DNA of 64,000 nucleotides from positions 21,297 through 85,296 of the forward strand of contig NZ_MZXV01000075.1 in the NCBI RefSeq assembly GCF_003253745.1. Direction: 5' to 3'. Positions 1-7,503 of the stretch are shown piece by piece; the first letter of the stretch is position 1; every line of letters begins with the position of its first letter. The notes under the pieces were generated by a model, which made no database searches, had not been told where the DNA came from, and saw only the letters and a program-made list of their open reading frames with translations. The DNA is from Mesorhizobium kowhaii. Lineage in GTDB: Bacteria > Pseudomonadota > Alphaproteobacteria > Rhizobiales > Rhizobiaceae. Position numbers and translations under genes: made by a program.

Positions 1-219
1 TTCAAACGCCGCCCCGATATTCTGGCGCGCAGCAGTGCGGTCAATCTGCTCAACATGTCGCTGCTTTCCGACCTGCTGCCGGCACAGATGGCCCGTGTTG
101 CCGGGCTCGGCGTGCTCGGCGGCTTCGCGCCGCTTCGCGCCTTTTTCATGCGCGAGGGGCTTCGTCCCGGCAGCGGCTTCGCGGCGCTGGCCGGCGGCCT
201 GCGAAGGCCGGCGCGCTGA
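1..219 (+). CDS. C-terminal end of a UbiH/UbiF-type FAD monooxygenase (partial)
   Basis: The open frame enters from the left edge and stops at 217-219, leaving the last 72 codons. The residues run through SLLSDLLPAQMARVAGLG and end in a basic tail, the usual C-terminus of the UbiH/UbiF/Coq6 family of flavin hydroxylases, which hydroxylate the ubiquinone ring at the inner membrane. The FAD-binding N-terminal part lies outside the window, so the exact ring position (UbiH, UbiF or UbiI type) cannot be decided. hspQ follows after about 170 bp on the same strand. Confidence 0.7.
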   Translation, partial: FKRRPDILARSSAVNLLNMSLLSDLLPAQMARVAGLGVLGGFAPLRAFFMREGLRPGSGFAALAGGLRRPAR

Positions 220-394
220 TAGCCATTCTCTGGACATCCCGGCAGTCTGCCTCATCGGCGATCGTCGACATCAACCGCATGCGGCAAAACCTTTGCGCCG
301 CGCCCTGCGTAGCTTCAAGGCGCGCTCAAAACGCTTCGGGATTGAATTGACGCCCGGTCTGCGCCAAATAAGTCTAGGGAATTCAGTGGTGAGT

Positions 395-721
395 ATGATG
401 AAAACAGCCAAATTCGCGATCGGACAGGTGGTTCGCCACCGGCTGTTTCCCTTCAGGGGCATCATTTTCGACGTCGATCCGCAATTCGCCAACACCGACG
501 AATGGTACGAAGCCATCCCCGCCGACGTGCGCCCGCGCAAGGATCAACCCTTCTATCATCTGCTCGCCGAGAATTCGGAAACCGAATACATCGCCTATGT
601 CTCCGAGCAGAATCTGCTCGAGGATCAGTCGGGCGAGCCGGTCCGGCATCCGCAGATCAAGGAGATGTTCGACAAGAAGCCGGACGGTCGTTACGAGCCG
701 AAACGGCAGTCCAGGCACTGA
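395..721 (+). CDS. hspQ: Heat shock protein HspQ
   Basis: A 108-residue protein that aligns by eye over its full length with HspQ (formerly YccV), a small hemimethylated-DNA-binding-like protein that in enterobacteria acts as a specificity factor for Lon and ClpXP. Visible family signatures are the N-terminal FAIGQVVRHRLFPFRG, DPQFANTDEWYE, QPFYHLLAE and AYVSEQNLL. A TAGGGA ribosome site at 375-380 would suit a GTG at 389 better than ATG 395 or ATG 398, so the true start may be two codons upstream. A strong bidirectional hairpin follows the stop codon. The family identification is firm; only the start is uncertain. Confidence 0.92.
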   Translation: MMKTAKFAIGQVVRHRLFPFRGIIFDVDPQFANTDEWYEAIPADVRPRKDQPFYHLLAENSETEYIAYVSEQNLLEDQSGEPVRHPQIKEMFDKKPDGRYEPKRQSRH

Positions 722-740
722 CCGGCCAAACGACAGGTGC

Positions 741-771
741 AAAAAAAGCGGGGCATGACCCCCGCTTTTTT
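741..771. terminator. Bidirectional intrinsic terminator
   Basis: A GCGGGG/CCCCGC stem with loop CATGA is flanked by seven A on the left and a T run on the right, so it reads as an intrinsic terminator in both directions. It separates convergent hspQ and the IalB-like gene. Confidence 0.9.
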
Positions 772-795
772 ATTAGGCCGATAAAAATCGGCTGA

Positions 796-1425
796 TCAGT
801 TGGCGGTCTTCGCCTTGTCCTGCTCGTCCTTGAGCTTCTTGGCGAAATCCTGGTTGTTCTTGGCGACGAAGTCCTGAAGCTTCTTCTGCCGGTCCTCGAT
901 GTCGGACTGCTGCAGCGGCGGGCCGTCATAGGCACCACTGAAGCCCTGCAGGGCGACCTTGATCGGATTCGGCTGATTCTGGAAATTGACCGAGGTCAAC
1001 GTGATTGCCTGGCCCTTCTTGAACGCGGCGACGAGCTGGTCGGTGAGCGGCACTTCCGCCACGCAACGATCCGGGAAGCAGATCACATAGTCGAGCTTCT
1101 GTGCCTTGCCGGTGTCGATCTGCAGGCCGATGCCGGGAGGCACCAGACGACCGGTCGGGACCGTCACCTGGAACACCTTGCGGTTCACCTTGCCCTTCAG
1201 CTCGATCAGGCTGACGCCGGTGATCAGCTGGCCGTTGCCGGCGGTGGTGATGTTCTGGACGTTGCAGATGTCGACGTCTTCCTGCTTGGTGCAAGCCTTG
1301 AACCAGCCTTGCGGAATCTGCTGTTGCTGCTGTGCGGAAGCAGCGGGAAGCCCTGCGCCCAGAAAGCCGACCACGCCAGCGGCCATGACCGACAGGCGGT
1401 ACGCGTTGCTGTTCAGGCTCGTCAT
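796..1425 (-). CDS. Invasion-associated locus B (IalB) family secreted protein
   Basis: A 209-residue protein with a signal peptide of about 31 residues ending AASA and a poly-Gln stretch right after it. The mature part carries the IalB pattern: GWFKACTKQEDVDICNV, GVSLIELKG, VPTGRLVPPGIGLQIDTGK, ICFPDRCVAEVPL, with paired cysteines typical of this periplasmic/outer-membrane-associated family. In Bartonella IalB aids erythrocyte entry; in free-living rhizobia its role is unknown. The C-terminal 45 residues are Lys/Gln/Asp-rich and probably helical. ATG 1425 is chosen over GTG 1434 because GAGGAAG lies 8 bases before 1425. Confidence 0.88.
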   Translation of the reverse strand: MTSLNSNAYRLSVMAAGVVGFLGAGLPAASAQQQQQIPQGWFKACTKQEDVDICNVQNITTAGNGQLITGVSLIELKGKVNRKVFQVTVPTGRLVPPGIGLQIDTGKAQKLDYVICFPDRCVAEVPLTDQLVAAFKKGQAITLTSVNFQNQPNPIKVALQGFSGAYDGPPLQQSDIEDRQKKLQDFVAKNNQDFAKKLKDEQDKAKTAN

Positions 1426-1657
1426 GTCGTGCACTTCCTCTCAAATGATCCCAGGACCGGCTTCTTCGCGCCGTGTGGTCCAGCTACCTGTTGCCAAAAT
1501 GAGGCAACAGAATGACTTCGGGGGGCGTGTTACACTGCAAGCGATGTCGAATCCAGCCCGCCACTTGTAATTCTTGATGACGCCATTGGCCGGCACGCAG
1601 CTGCCTCATGCTAGGGTGCGCACCGAATCATCAAGCCGACCCAGTAAGGAGACGGTC

Positions 1658-3478
1658 ATGGGCCGCGTTCTTGTTTGGCTGATCACCGCGATATCGTTTC
1701 TCGCCCTTTCGCATCAGCCGGCCGCGTCGGAGCCGAAGCACGCCATCGCCATGCAGGGCGAACCGGCCCTGCCACCCGACTACACGCATTTCAACTACGT
1801 CAATCCGGATGCGCCGAAGGGTGGCTCGATCACCTATTGCGTCGTCGGCAGTTTCGACAATCTCAACCCCTTCATCCTCAAGAGCCTGCGCACGACGGCG
1901 CGCGGCATGATGGATCAGAATTACGGCAATCTCGTCTTTGAGCCGCTGATGCAGCGCAACTACGATGAGCCTTTCAGTCTGTACGGCTTGCTTGCCGACA
2001 CCGCCGACATGGATCCCGAGCGCAAGAGCATCGAATTCCATCTGAACCCGAAAGCCAAATGGTCGGATGGCCAGCCGGTGACGCCGGAGGACGTGCTGTT
2101 CACCTACGATGTCTATACCGACAAGGGTCGCCCGCCCTACAGTGCGCGGATGAGCCTGATCGCCAAGCTTGAAAAGACCGGCGACCACAGTGTGCGCTTC
2201 ACCTTCAACGACAAGGCCAATCGTGAGACGCCCTTGATCATCGCGCTGACGCCGATCCTGCCGAAGCATGCCTTCGACAAGGAGACGTTCGACAAGACGA
2301 CGCTGAAGCCACTGATCGGCAGTGGCCCCTACACCGTTGCGCAGGTACAGCCTGGCCAACGCATTGTCTTCAAGCGCAACCCCGATTACTGGGGCAAGGA
2401 CGTCCCGGCCAAGCGCGGTTTCGACAATTACGACCAGATCACCATCGAGTATTTCCTCAACGCCAACGCCAAGCTCGAAGCGTTCAAGAAGGGCCTTTGC
2501 GCCATCGACGACGACAGCGATCCGGTCAAGCGCGAGCGCGATCTCGATTTTCCGGCCTTCCACAAGGGCGATGTGGTTGCCGAAACCTTCGACACCGGCA
2601 TTCCGCCCGTGGTGACCGGTTTCCTGTTCAACATGCGGCTGCAGAAGTTCGCCAACCCGGTCGTGCGGCGTGCACTCGGCATGCTCTACGACTTTGAATG
2701 GGCCAACAAGAACCTGTTCGGCGGCAAATATGCGCGCGCGATGAGTTACTGGCAGAATTCCGAGCTTTCCGCGCTCGGTCATCCGGCCGACGACAGGGAA
2801 AAGGCACTTCTGGCGCCCTACCCCGGCCGCGTGCCGGCCGATGTCATGGATGGCACGTACCGGCCACCGGTCACCGACGGATCAGGGCAGGATCGCAAGG
2901 TGCTGAAGGCGGCCTTCGAGCTGCTGAAAAGCGTCGGTTACCACGTGCAGGACGGGACAATGCTCGATCCCGACGGCAAACCCTTCGGTTTCGAGATTCT
3001 GGTCGCCTCGCAGGACGAGGAGCGCCTTGCCGGCATCTACCAGCGCTCGCTCGAGAAGATCGGCATCGATGTGACGATTCGCAGCCTCGACGGCGACCAG
3101 ATCCAGTCGCGCAAGCAGCGCTTTGACTTCGAGGCTCTGATTGGATCAAGCGGCTTCAACAACTCGTTGTCGCCGGGCATCGAACAGCTCGGACGCTGGG
3201 GATCCGAGGCGGCCAAGGCCGAAGGCTCGTTCAACCTGGCCGGGGTCGCCGATCCGGCGGTGGACGCTGCGATTGACGCGATGCTGCGAGCCCGGTCGAA
3301 AGAAGATTACGTCGCCGCGGTCCGCGTTCTCGACCGGTTGCTGATCTCCGGCAATTACATGGTGCCGACGCAGTACAACACGCAGCAATGGATTGCCTAC
3401 TGGAACTATCTGGACCATCCGCAAAAGACGCCCATATTTGGGTATCAACTGCCAAGCTGGTGGCGCAAGCCGAACTGA
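1658..3478 (+). CDS. YejA-like oligopeptide/microcin ABC substrate-binding protein
   Basis: A 606-residue family 5 extracellular solute-binding protein with a signal peptide of about 24 residues. The mature N-terminus HAIAMQGEPALPPDYTHFNYVNPDAPKGG is the signature of the YejA group, which binds oligopeptides and microcin C-type substrates for YejBEF-like transporters. Later blocks such as WSDGQPVTPEDVLFTYDV and VRRALGMLYDFEWANKNLF are typical of the family. AAGGAG at 1646-1651 fixes the ATG at 1658. No permease or ATPase gene is adjacent; the next gene, 17 bp on, is a DsbA-family protein. It probably feeds a transporter encoded elsewhere. Confidence 0.9.
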   Translation: MGRVLVWLITAISFLALSHQPAASEPKHAIAMQGEPALPPDYTHFNYVNPDAPKGGSITYCVVGSFDNLNPFILKSLRTTARGMMDQNYGNLVFEPLMQRNYDEPFSLYGLLADTADMDPERKSIEFHLNPKAKWSDGQPVTPEDVLFTYDVYTDKGRPPYSARMSLIAKLEKTGDHSVRFTFNDKANRETPLIIALTPILPKHAFDKETFDKTTLKPLIGSGPYTVAQVQPGQRIVFKRNPDYWGKDVPAKRGFDNYDQITIEYFLNANAKLEAFKKGLCAIDDDSDPVKRERDLDFPAFHKGDVVAETFDTGIPPVVTGFLFNMRLQKFANPVVRRALGMLYDFEWANKNLFGGKYARAMSYWQNSELSALGHPADDREKALLAPYPGRVPADVMDGTYRPPVTDGSGQDRKVLKAAFELLKSVGYHVQDGTMLDPDGKPFGFEILVASQDEERLAGIYQRSLEKIGIDVTIRSLDGDQIQSRKQRFDFEALIGSSGFNNSLSPGIEQLGRWGSEAAKAEGSFNLAGVADPAVDAAIDAMLRARSKEDYVAAVRVLDRLLISGNYMVPTQYNTQQWIAYWNYLDHPQKTPIFGYQLPSWWRKPN

Positions 3479-3495
3479 GGATTCAGGAGATCGAG

Positions 3496-4179
3496 ATGAG
3501 CGAACTGAGCGCCATCACCGTCGATGTGGTGTCCGACGTCGTCTGTCCATGGTGCTTCATCGGCCAGAAGCGGCTCGACAAGGCGATCGCCGCTGTTGGC
3601 GACGGCACCGAGGTGCATGTCCGCTGGCGGCCGTTCCAGCTCGATCCGACCATTCCGCCGCAAGGCAAGGATCGCCACGAATATATGCTGGCCAAGTTCG
3701 GCAGCGACGAACGCATCCGCGAAATTCATGCCCGCATCGAACCGCTGGGCGAAGCCGAGGGCATTTCGTTCGCGTTCGACGCCATCAAGGTGGCGCCGAA
3801 CACGCTCGATGCGCACCGCCTGATCCGCTGGGCCGGTGCCGCCGGCGAAGCCGTGCAGAATCGGCTGGTGCGCCGCCTGTTCCAGCTCAATTTCGAGGAA
3901 GGCGCTGACATCGGCGACCATACCGTGCTGATCGAGGCCGCGCGCGAGGCCGGCATGGATGCATCCGTGGTTGCCACGCTTTTGCCGACCGACGCCGACG
4001 TTGAGGCGGTTCGCACCGAGATCGCCACCGCGTCGCGCATGGGCATATCAGGCGTGCCTTGCTTCCTGCTCGAGGGCAAATATGCGGTCATGGGCGCACA
4101 GGACGTCGACACCCTGGCCGATGCCATTCGTCAGGTGGCTGCTGCCAAGGCGCGCGGCGAATTGGAAAAGGTCGGCTGA
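3496..4179 (+). CDS. DsbA/FrnE-family dithiol oxidoreductase
   Basis: A 227-residue thioredoxin-fold protein of the FrnE / 2-hydroxychromene-2-carboxylate isomerase-like DsbA group. The active site CPWC is at about residues 17-20, after a VDVVSDVVCPWC strand. The cis-proline loop is visible late in the protein as GISGVPCFLLEGKYAVMGAQ. No signal peptide is seen, so it is probably cytoplasmic, where FrnE homologues act as protein disulfide oxidoreductases or isomerases. CAGGAGA precedes the ATG. It lies 17 bp after the YejA-like gene and may be cotranscribed, but no functional link is obvious. Confidence 0.88.
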   Translation: MSELSAITVDVVSDVVCPWCFIGQKRLDKAIAAVGDGTEVHVRWRPFQLDPTIPPQGKDRHEYMLAKFGSDERIREIHARIEPLGEAEGISFAFDAIKVAPNTLDAHRLIRWAGAAGEAVQNRLVRRLFQLNFEEGADIGDHTVLIEAAREAGMDASVVATLLPTDADVEAVRTEIATASRMGISGVPCFLLEGKYAVMGAQDVDTLADAIRQVAAAKARGELEKVG

Positions 4180-4216
4180 GACCGGCCACGCTCCCATTCC
4201 GTGCCAAGAACAGGTG

Positions 4217-4645
4217 TCACTTCACCGCCACCTTGGCCTTGCTGATAAAAAATCCATGGCCGTTTGTGGCCGTGCAGGTCAGGCCCTTGGTCGACGATTC
4301 GCACGAGAACGGACCTTCGCTCCAGCGGTTGCCGTAAGCGAGCCTAGTGGCATCGCTGCAGCAAGGTTGCTCGCCAGGGTTCTTGATCAGCGTCGCCGGC
4401 CCTTTGGGGCCTAGGATGATGGTGACATAGCTCGGCGCGACGCGTGAGCAGCTGAGTTCCGGACCGCCGTCCTGCGGCTCATAGGTGCTGGTGCCGCCCT
4501 TCGCCGTGTAGATGCAGCCAATGTTGTCGGACGGCGTGTTGAACTCGATCTGGCCCTCAGTGCCGGCCGGGATGCTCTGCTCGGCGGCATGCGCCAGGGG
4601 CAGCCAGGCGAAGAGGGACAGGACAGCGGCCGCGCGTACAAGCAT
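4217..4645 (-). CDS. Secreted protein of unknown function, DUF6636-like
   Basis: A 142-residue protein with a signal peptide ending AHAA. The mature part has six cysteines and the layout of DUF6636-type secreted proteins: an early FNTPSDNIGC, a mid ELSC, a late GPFSCESSTKGLTCT and a terminal GHGFFISKAKV. No enzymatic residues are recognisable. AAGGAAG stands 7 bases before ATG 4645, and the upstream in-frame extension lacks a ribosome site. It is convergent with the DsbA-family gene. Function unknown; a disulfide-stabilised periplasmic role is inferred. Confidence 0.75.
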   Translation of the reverse strand: MLVRAAAVLSLFAWLPLAHAAEQSIPAGTEGQIEFNTPSDNIGCIYTAKGGTSTYEPQDGGPELSCSRVAPSYVTIILGPKGPATLIKNPGEQPCCSDATRLAYGNRWSEGPFSCESSTKGLTCTATNGHGFFISKAKVAVK

Positions 4646-5241
4646 TGGAGAACTTCCTTGTTGGAGAACCGGACATGCATGGGTCTCGACAATGCCCGGC
4701 AAGGTTCAATCCCGAACGGAGGAATTGTCAAACACGGTTCCTGATCTGACCCTATAGGGCGGGATGTGCCGCCCGGCGCGGGTGACGATCTGGTGAATCG
4801 CCCGCAGGACATGTTCGTTTCGAGATCGGCGAAGCGGAGATCGACAGACGCTGCCGCAACGACCGTTTCCAGTCACTTTTCAGCCTCCGACAAGGATAGA
4901 CGGCAAGCCTGGCGAGGTCACGAACGGCACAATTTCCGAAGTTCCGGTCAGTCCGCAGTGAGGAAATAGACCCGTCCATTCGATTTTCGAGTTCACAAAC
5001 CCGTGTGAAAACCTTCCCTAAGGGAAACTTCGCCGACGACCCGCTCGCGTCCATCAACAATTTGAAATCAATAGCGATATTCCGCTTTTTCCGATCGGTT
5101 TGACTGCGTTTTAGCGCCGCAACCTGTTGCCTCATGGCAACGGCCGCCGGGGTAATCCCTTTGGCCAGCTTTAAAAATTAATAGAATATGATCAATTGGT
5201 GTTACCATCCGTAACAAAACAAAAAAGGTTTAGGCGGGATC
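4646..5241. other. Long gene-free intergenic region with palindromes
   Basis: I see no convincing gene in these 596 bases; open frames on both strands have no recognisable product. Its left part is GC-rich and its right part is AT-rich. Small dyads are visible: TTCACA/TGTGAA at 4992-5009, TTCCCTAAGGGAA at 5014-5026, and an operator-like TGTTAC/GTAACA at 5200-5216. It is likely the upstream regulatory region of the ABC gene at 5242. Confidence 0.6.
5200..5216. promoter_or_regulatory. Candidate operator TGTTAC-N5-GTAACA
   Basis: A perfect 6+6 inverted repeat with a 5-base spacer, 26 bases before the ABC-gene start, next to an A/T-rich stretch (TTAAAAATTAATAGAATATG) that could hold the -10 element. 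Size and position fit a dimeric repressor site, but no regulator gene sits next to it. Confidence 0.5.
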
Positions 5242-7227
5242 GTGATTCGGGTCGGTAGACCATCGCAAGAGTCAGTACCGGAAAAAACACCTCGTGATGC
5301 CGCAAGGCCATCGCTTCTGACGCCGGTATCGTCGATGCGCAGCTTCTGGGGACTGATGCGGGCCTACTGGGTCTCGGACCGGTGGAAGGAAGCTTGGACC
5401 CTGACGCTGGTGATCGCGCTGCTCACGGCGCTGTCCAGCAAGGCCGGTGTCTGGTTCGCCGAAGCCTCCGGCGAGTTGGTCAACTCGATCGCCTTCTTCC
5501 ACGACGCCGCCAACACCACGCCGCTTCGCACGTTGCTGGTCAATGCCGGCATCCTCGTGCTGCTGGTCTTGCTCAAGGACGCCGGCTTTACCGGCATCCG
5601 CAATCTTGTCTCGGCGACATTGCACCGCAAATGGCGTGGCTGGCTGGACAGCCGCTTCAACGAAGCATTGCTGGACACCAATCACACGCATTTCCATGCC
5701 CAGCATGCGTCGACTGGCAGCGGCACACCGGCCCCCGACAACATCGACCAGCGCGTCCAGGAATCCATCAAGGACATGACCGGCGGCGCCATCGGGCTTG
5801 CCATGGGCGTATTCAGTGTCTTCACCTCGTTCTACTTTGTTGGCGGCGCATTGCTGAAAAGCTCGGTCGAGGTGAAGGGACTTGAGTTCTTGGGAAGCTA
5901 TGGCAGCGCCGCCCTTGCTCTCCTGGCGGTCGCCATTTACGTCCCCTTCAACACATGGATTGCGGTCAAGCTCGGCGGCCTGCTCGAGCGCCTCAACGTC
6001 AGGATGCAGCAGGCCGAAGGCAGCTATCGCGGCGAGCTGACGACGTTCCTGCGCCGTAGCTTCCATGTCGCGGCCTCTCAGGGCGAAGGCGTGCAGAGGA
6101 CCATGCATGGTCGGCTCTATGTCGATATCGACGGCACATGGACGCGGCTGAACATCGTCAACACCGTCTACATGTCGTTCGAGCTGATCTACAATTTCAT
6201 CGGCGCCCGCATTGTCGCCTACGGACCCGGCCTGGTGCCGTTCATCCACAACGGTCTCGATCTCAAGGGCTACATAACCGGCTCCGAGCTGGTCAATTCG
6301 CTGATCGGCCAATGTTCGTGGTTCATCCACGTCATGCCGGCCATCGCCACGCTGCGTGCCAACAGCCAGCGTGTCACAGAGCTCGCCAATGCGATCGAGA
6401 ACGTGCAGCATCCGCAGGAGTTCTACAGCCAGACAGGTCGCTCCGACTTCCACTATGCCGCACAGAACCCGGTTTTCGGCCTGACCATCCAGAAGCTCGA
6501 GCTGGCGCATCAGGGCGAAGACGCCTCGCCGTTCCTCAGTGCCGCCAATTTGCGCTTCCGGCGCGGCGAATGGACGTTCCTGAAAGGCGAATCCGGTTGC
6601 GGCAAGACTTCGCTGATCAAGGCGATCAACGGCCTGTGGCCCTATGGCCATGGCACCATCGTCTTCCCCGAGGGGGTGAAGAGTTTCTATGCCGCCCAGG
6701 AGGTCAAGCTGCAGCCGGTATCGCTGAAGCAGCTGGTCTGCCTGCCGGGCTCCGAACACGACCACAGCGACGCGCAGGTCGCGGCGGCGCTGTACAAGGC
6801 CGGCCTTGGCGACTTCATCTCGCATTTGGCCGAAGGAAGCCGTGAAGGCAAAAGCTGGGACCAGGTTCTGTCGGGCGGCCAGAAACAGAAGCTGGTGGTG
6901 GCACGCATCGTGCTGCAGCAGCCAGGGCTGCTGTTCCTCGACGAGGCGACCGGCGCGCTCGATCCGGAGGGCAAGATTGCCTTCCATCAGGCCATCAAGG
7001 ACAACTGTCCCGATGTCACGGTGATCAGCGTCATGCACGAGGCGGTGGCGCCGAGATCGATGACCGGCAGCGAATTCTATCACAGCATCGTCGCGATCGC
7101 CGACGGTGTCGCCACCAAGAAGCCCCTGGTTCCGACCCTGCCTGTCGAACTCACCACCATTCTCGCCCAGCCAAGGCCGGTCGAGGACAAATGGCTGCGC
7201 TTCTCGCGCCGGCTGAAGCAGAAGTAA
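5242..7227 (+). CDS. SbmA/YddA-type ABC transporter, fused permease-ATPase
   Basis: A 661-residue half-transporter. The N-terminal 400 residues form a membrane domain of the ABC_membrane_2/SbmA-BacA-like class (FWGLMRAYW, TASSKAG-like start of the helices, later RFNEALL and QRVQESI). The C-terminal ABC domain has Walker A GESGCGKTS near residue 449, signature LSGGQKQ near 543 and Walker B LLFLDEATGALD near 563. Relatives in rhizobia act in transport of peptides or cell-envelope lipids; the substrate here is unknown. The start is a GTG with a weak GGCGGGA site; ATG 5335 is the alternative. It stands alone, with a probable operator upstream. Confidence 0.87.
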   Translation: MIRVGRPSQESVPEKTPRDAARPSLLTPVSSMRSFWGLMRAYWVSDRWKEAWTLTLVIALLTALSSKAGVWFAEASGELVNSIAFFHDAANTTPLRTLLVNAGILVLLVLLKDAGFTGIRNLVSATLHRKWRGWLDSRFNEALLDTNHTHFHAQHASTGSGTPAPDNIDQRVQESIKDMTGGAIGLAMGVFSVFTSFYFVGGALLKSSVEVKGLEFLGSYGSAALALLAVAIYVPFNTWIAVKLGGLLERLNVRMQQAEGSYRGELTTFLRRSFHVAASQGEGVQRTMHGRLYVDIDGTWTRLNIVNTVYMSFELIYNFIGARIVAYGPGLVPFIHNGLDLKGYITGSELVNSLIGQCSWFIHVMPAIATLRANSQRVTELANAIENVQHPQEFYSQTGRSDFHYAAQNPVFGLTIQKLELAHQGEDASPFLSAANLRFRRGEWTFLKGESGCGKTSLIKAINGLWPYGHGTIVFPEGVKSFYAAQEVKLQPVSLKQLVCLPGSEHDHSDAQVAAALYKAGLGDFISHLAEGSREGKSWDQVLSGGQKQKLVVARIVLQQPGLLFLDEATGALDPEGKIAFHQAIKDNCPDVTVISVMHEAVAPRSMTGSEFYHSIVAIADGVATKKPLVPTLPVELTTILAQPRPVEDKWLRFSRRLKQK

Positions 7228-7335
7228 CGACGCTTTGATCTCGGCCGGCCGTGTCATGCGGCGGCCGGTGATCACAGTCTCGCGATTGGTGCCATTCGGC
7301 ACCGTTTTCCATCCTCACTGCGATTGACTCGGCAA

Positions 7336-7503
7336 GGCGCGCTCCTATGTTGCGCCCGCTTGCAGATAGTCAAACGCGAACCCGCAAGCGGAAAGGTCAC
7401 CGCGCCATGCCTGGCGACAGTCACAGTCGAACGCAACCGCCGTCCGCCTAGACGTGACCTCACATGGTTCATGTCCTGCCGGACGGCAGGGAAGTGAACC
7501 ATG
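7336..7503 (+). promoter_or_regulatory. Structured mgtE leader with start-codon-sequestering hairpin
   Basis: Four helices can be drawn in the 165 bases before mgtE. P1 is 7336-7340 with 7352-7356. P2 is CCGCTTGC 7356-7363 with GCAAGCGG 7384-7391. P3 is AGGTCAC 7394-7400 with GTGACCT 7454-7460, enclosing CGCCA/TGGCG at 7403-7416. P4 is CATGGTTCA 7463-7471 with TGAACCATG 7495-7503, plus inner CCTGCC/GGCAGG 7475-7490. The right arm of P4 contains the mgtE ATG and the adjacent purine-rich ribosome site, so P4 would block translation. The layout suggests a riboswitch or metal-sensing leader. It does not show the conserved core of the M-box as I know it. Confidence 0.6.

Noticed and set aside
5272..7302. 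Very long open minus-strand frame antisense to the ABC gene
   Set aside because: High-GC codon use with a fixed third position leaves antisense frames open; no domain is recognisable and the plus-strand product is a clear ABC transporter. The same applies to the long antisense frames at 1631-2782, 7555-8652, 9316-10704, 19634-20860, 29632-30915 and 32476-33750.
7336..7503. M-box (ykoK) Mg2+ riboswitch
   Set aside because: I do not find the conserved M-box core segments in order; the helices here are of a different layout, so I do not name it.
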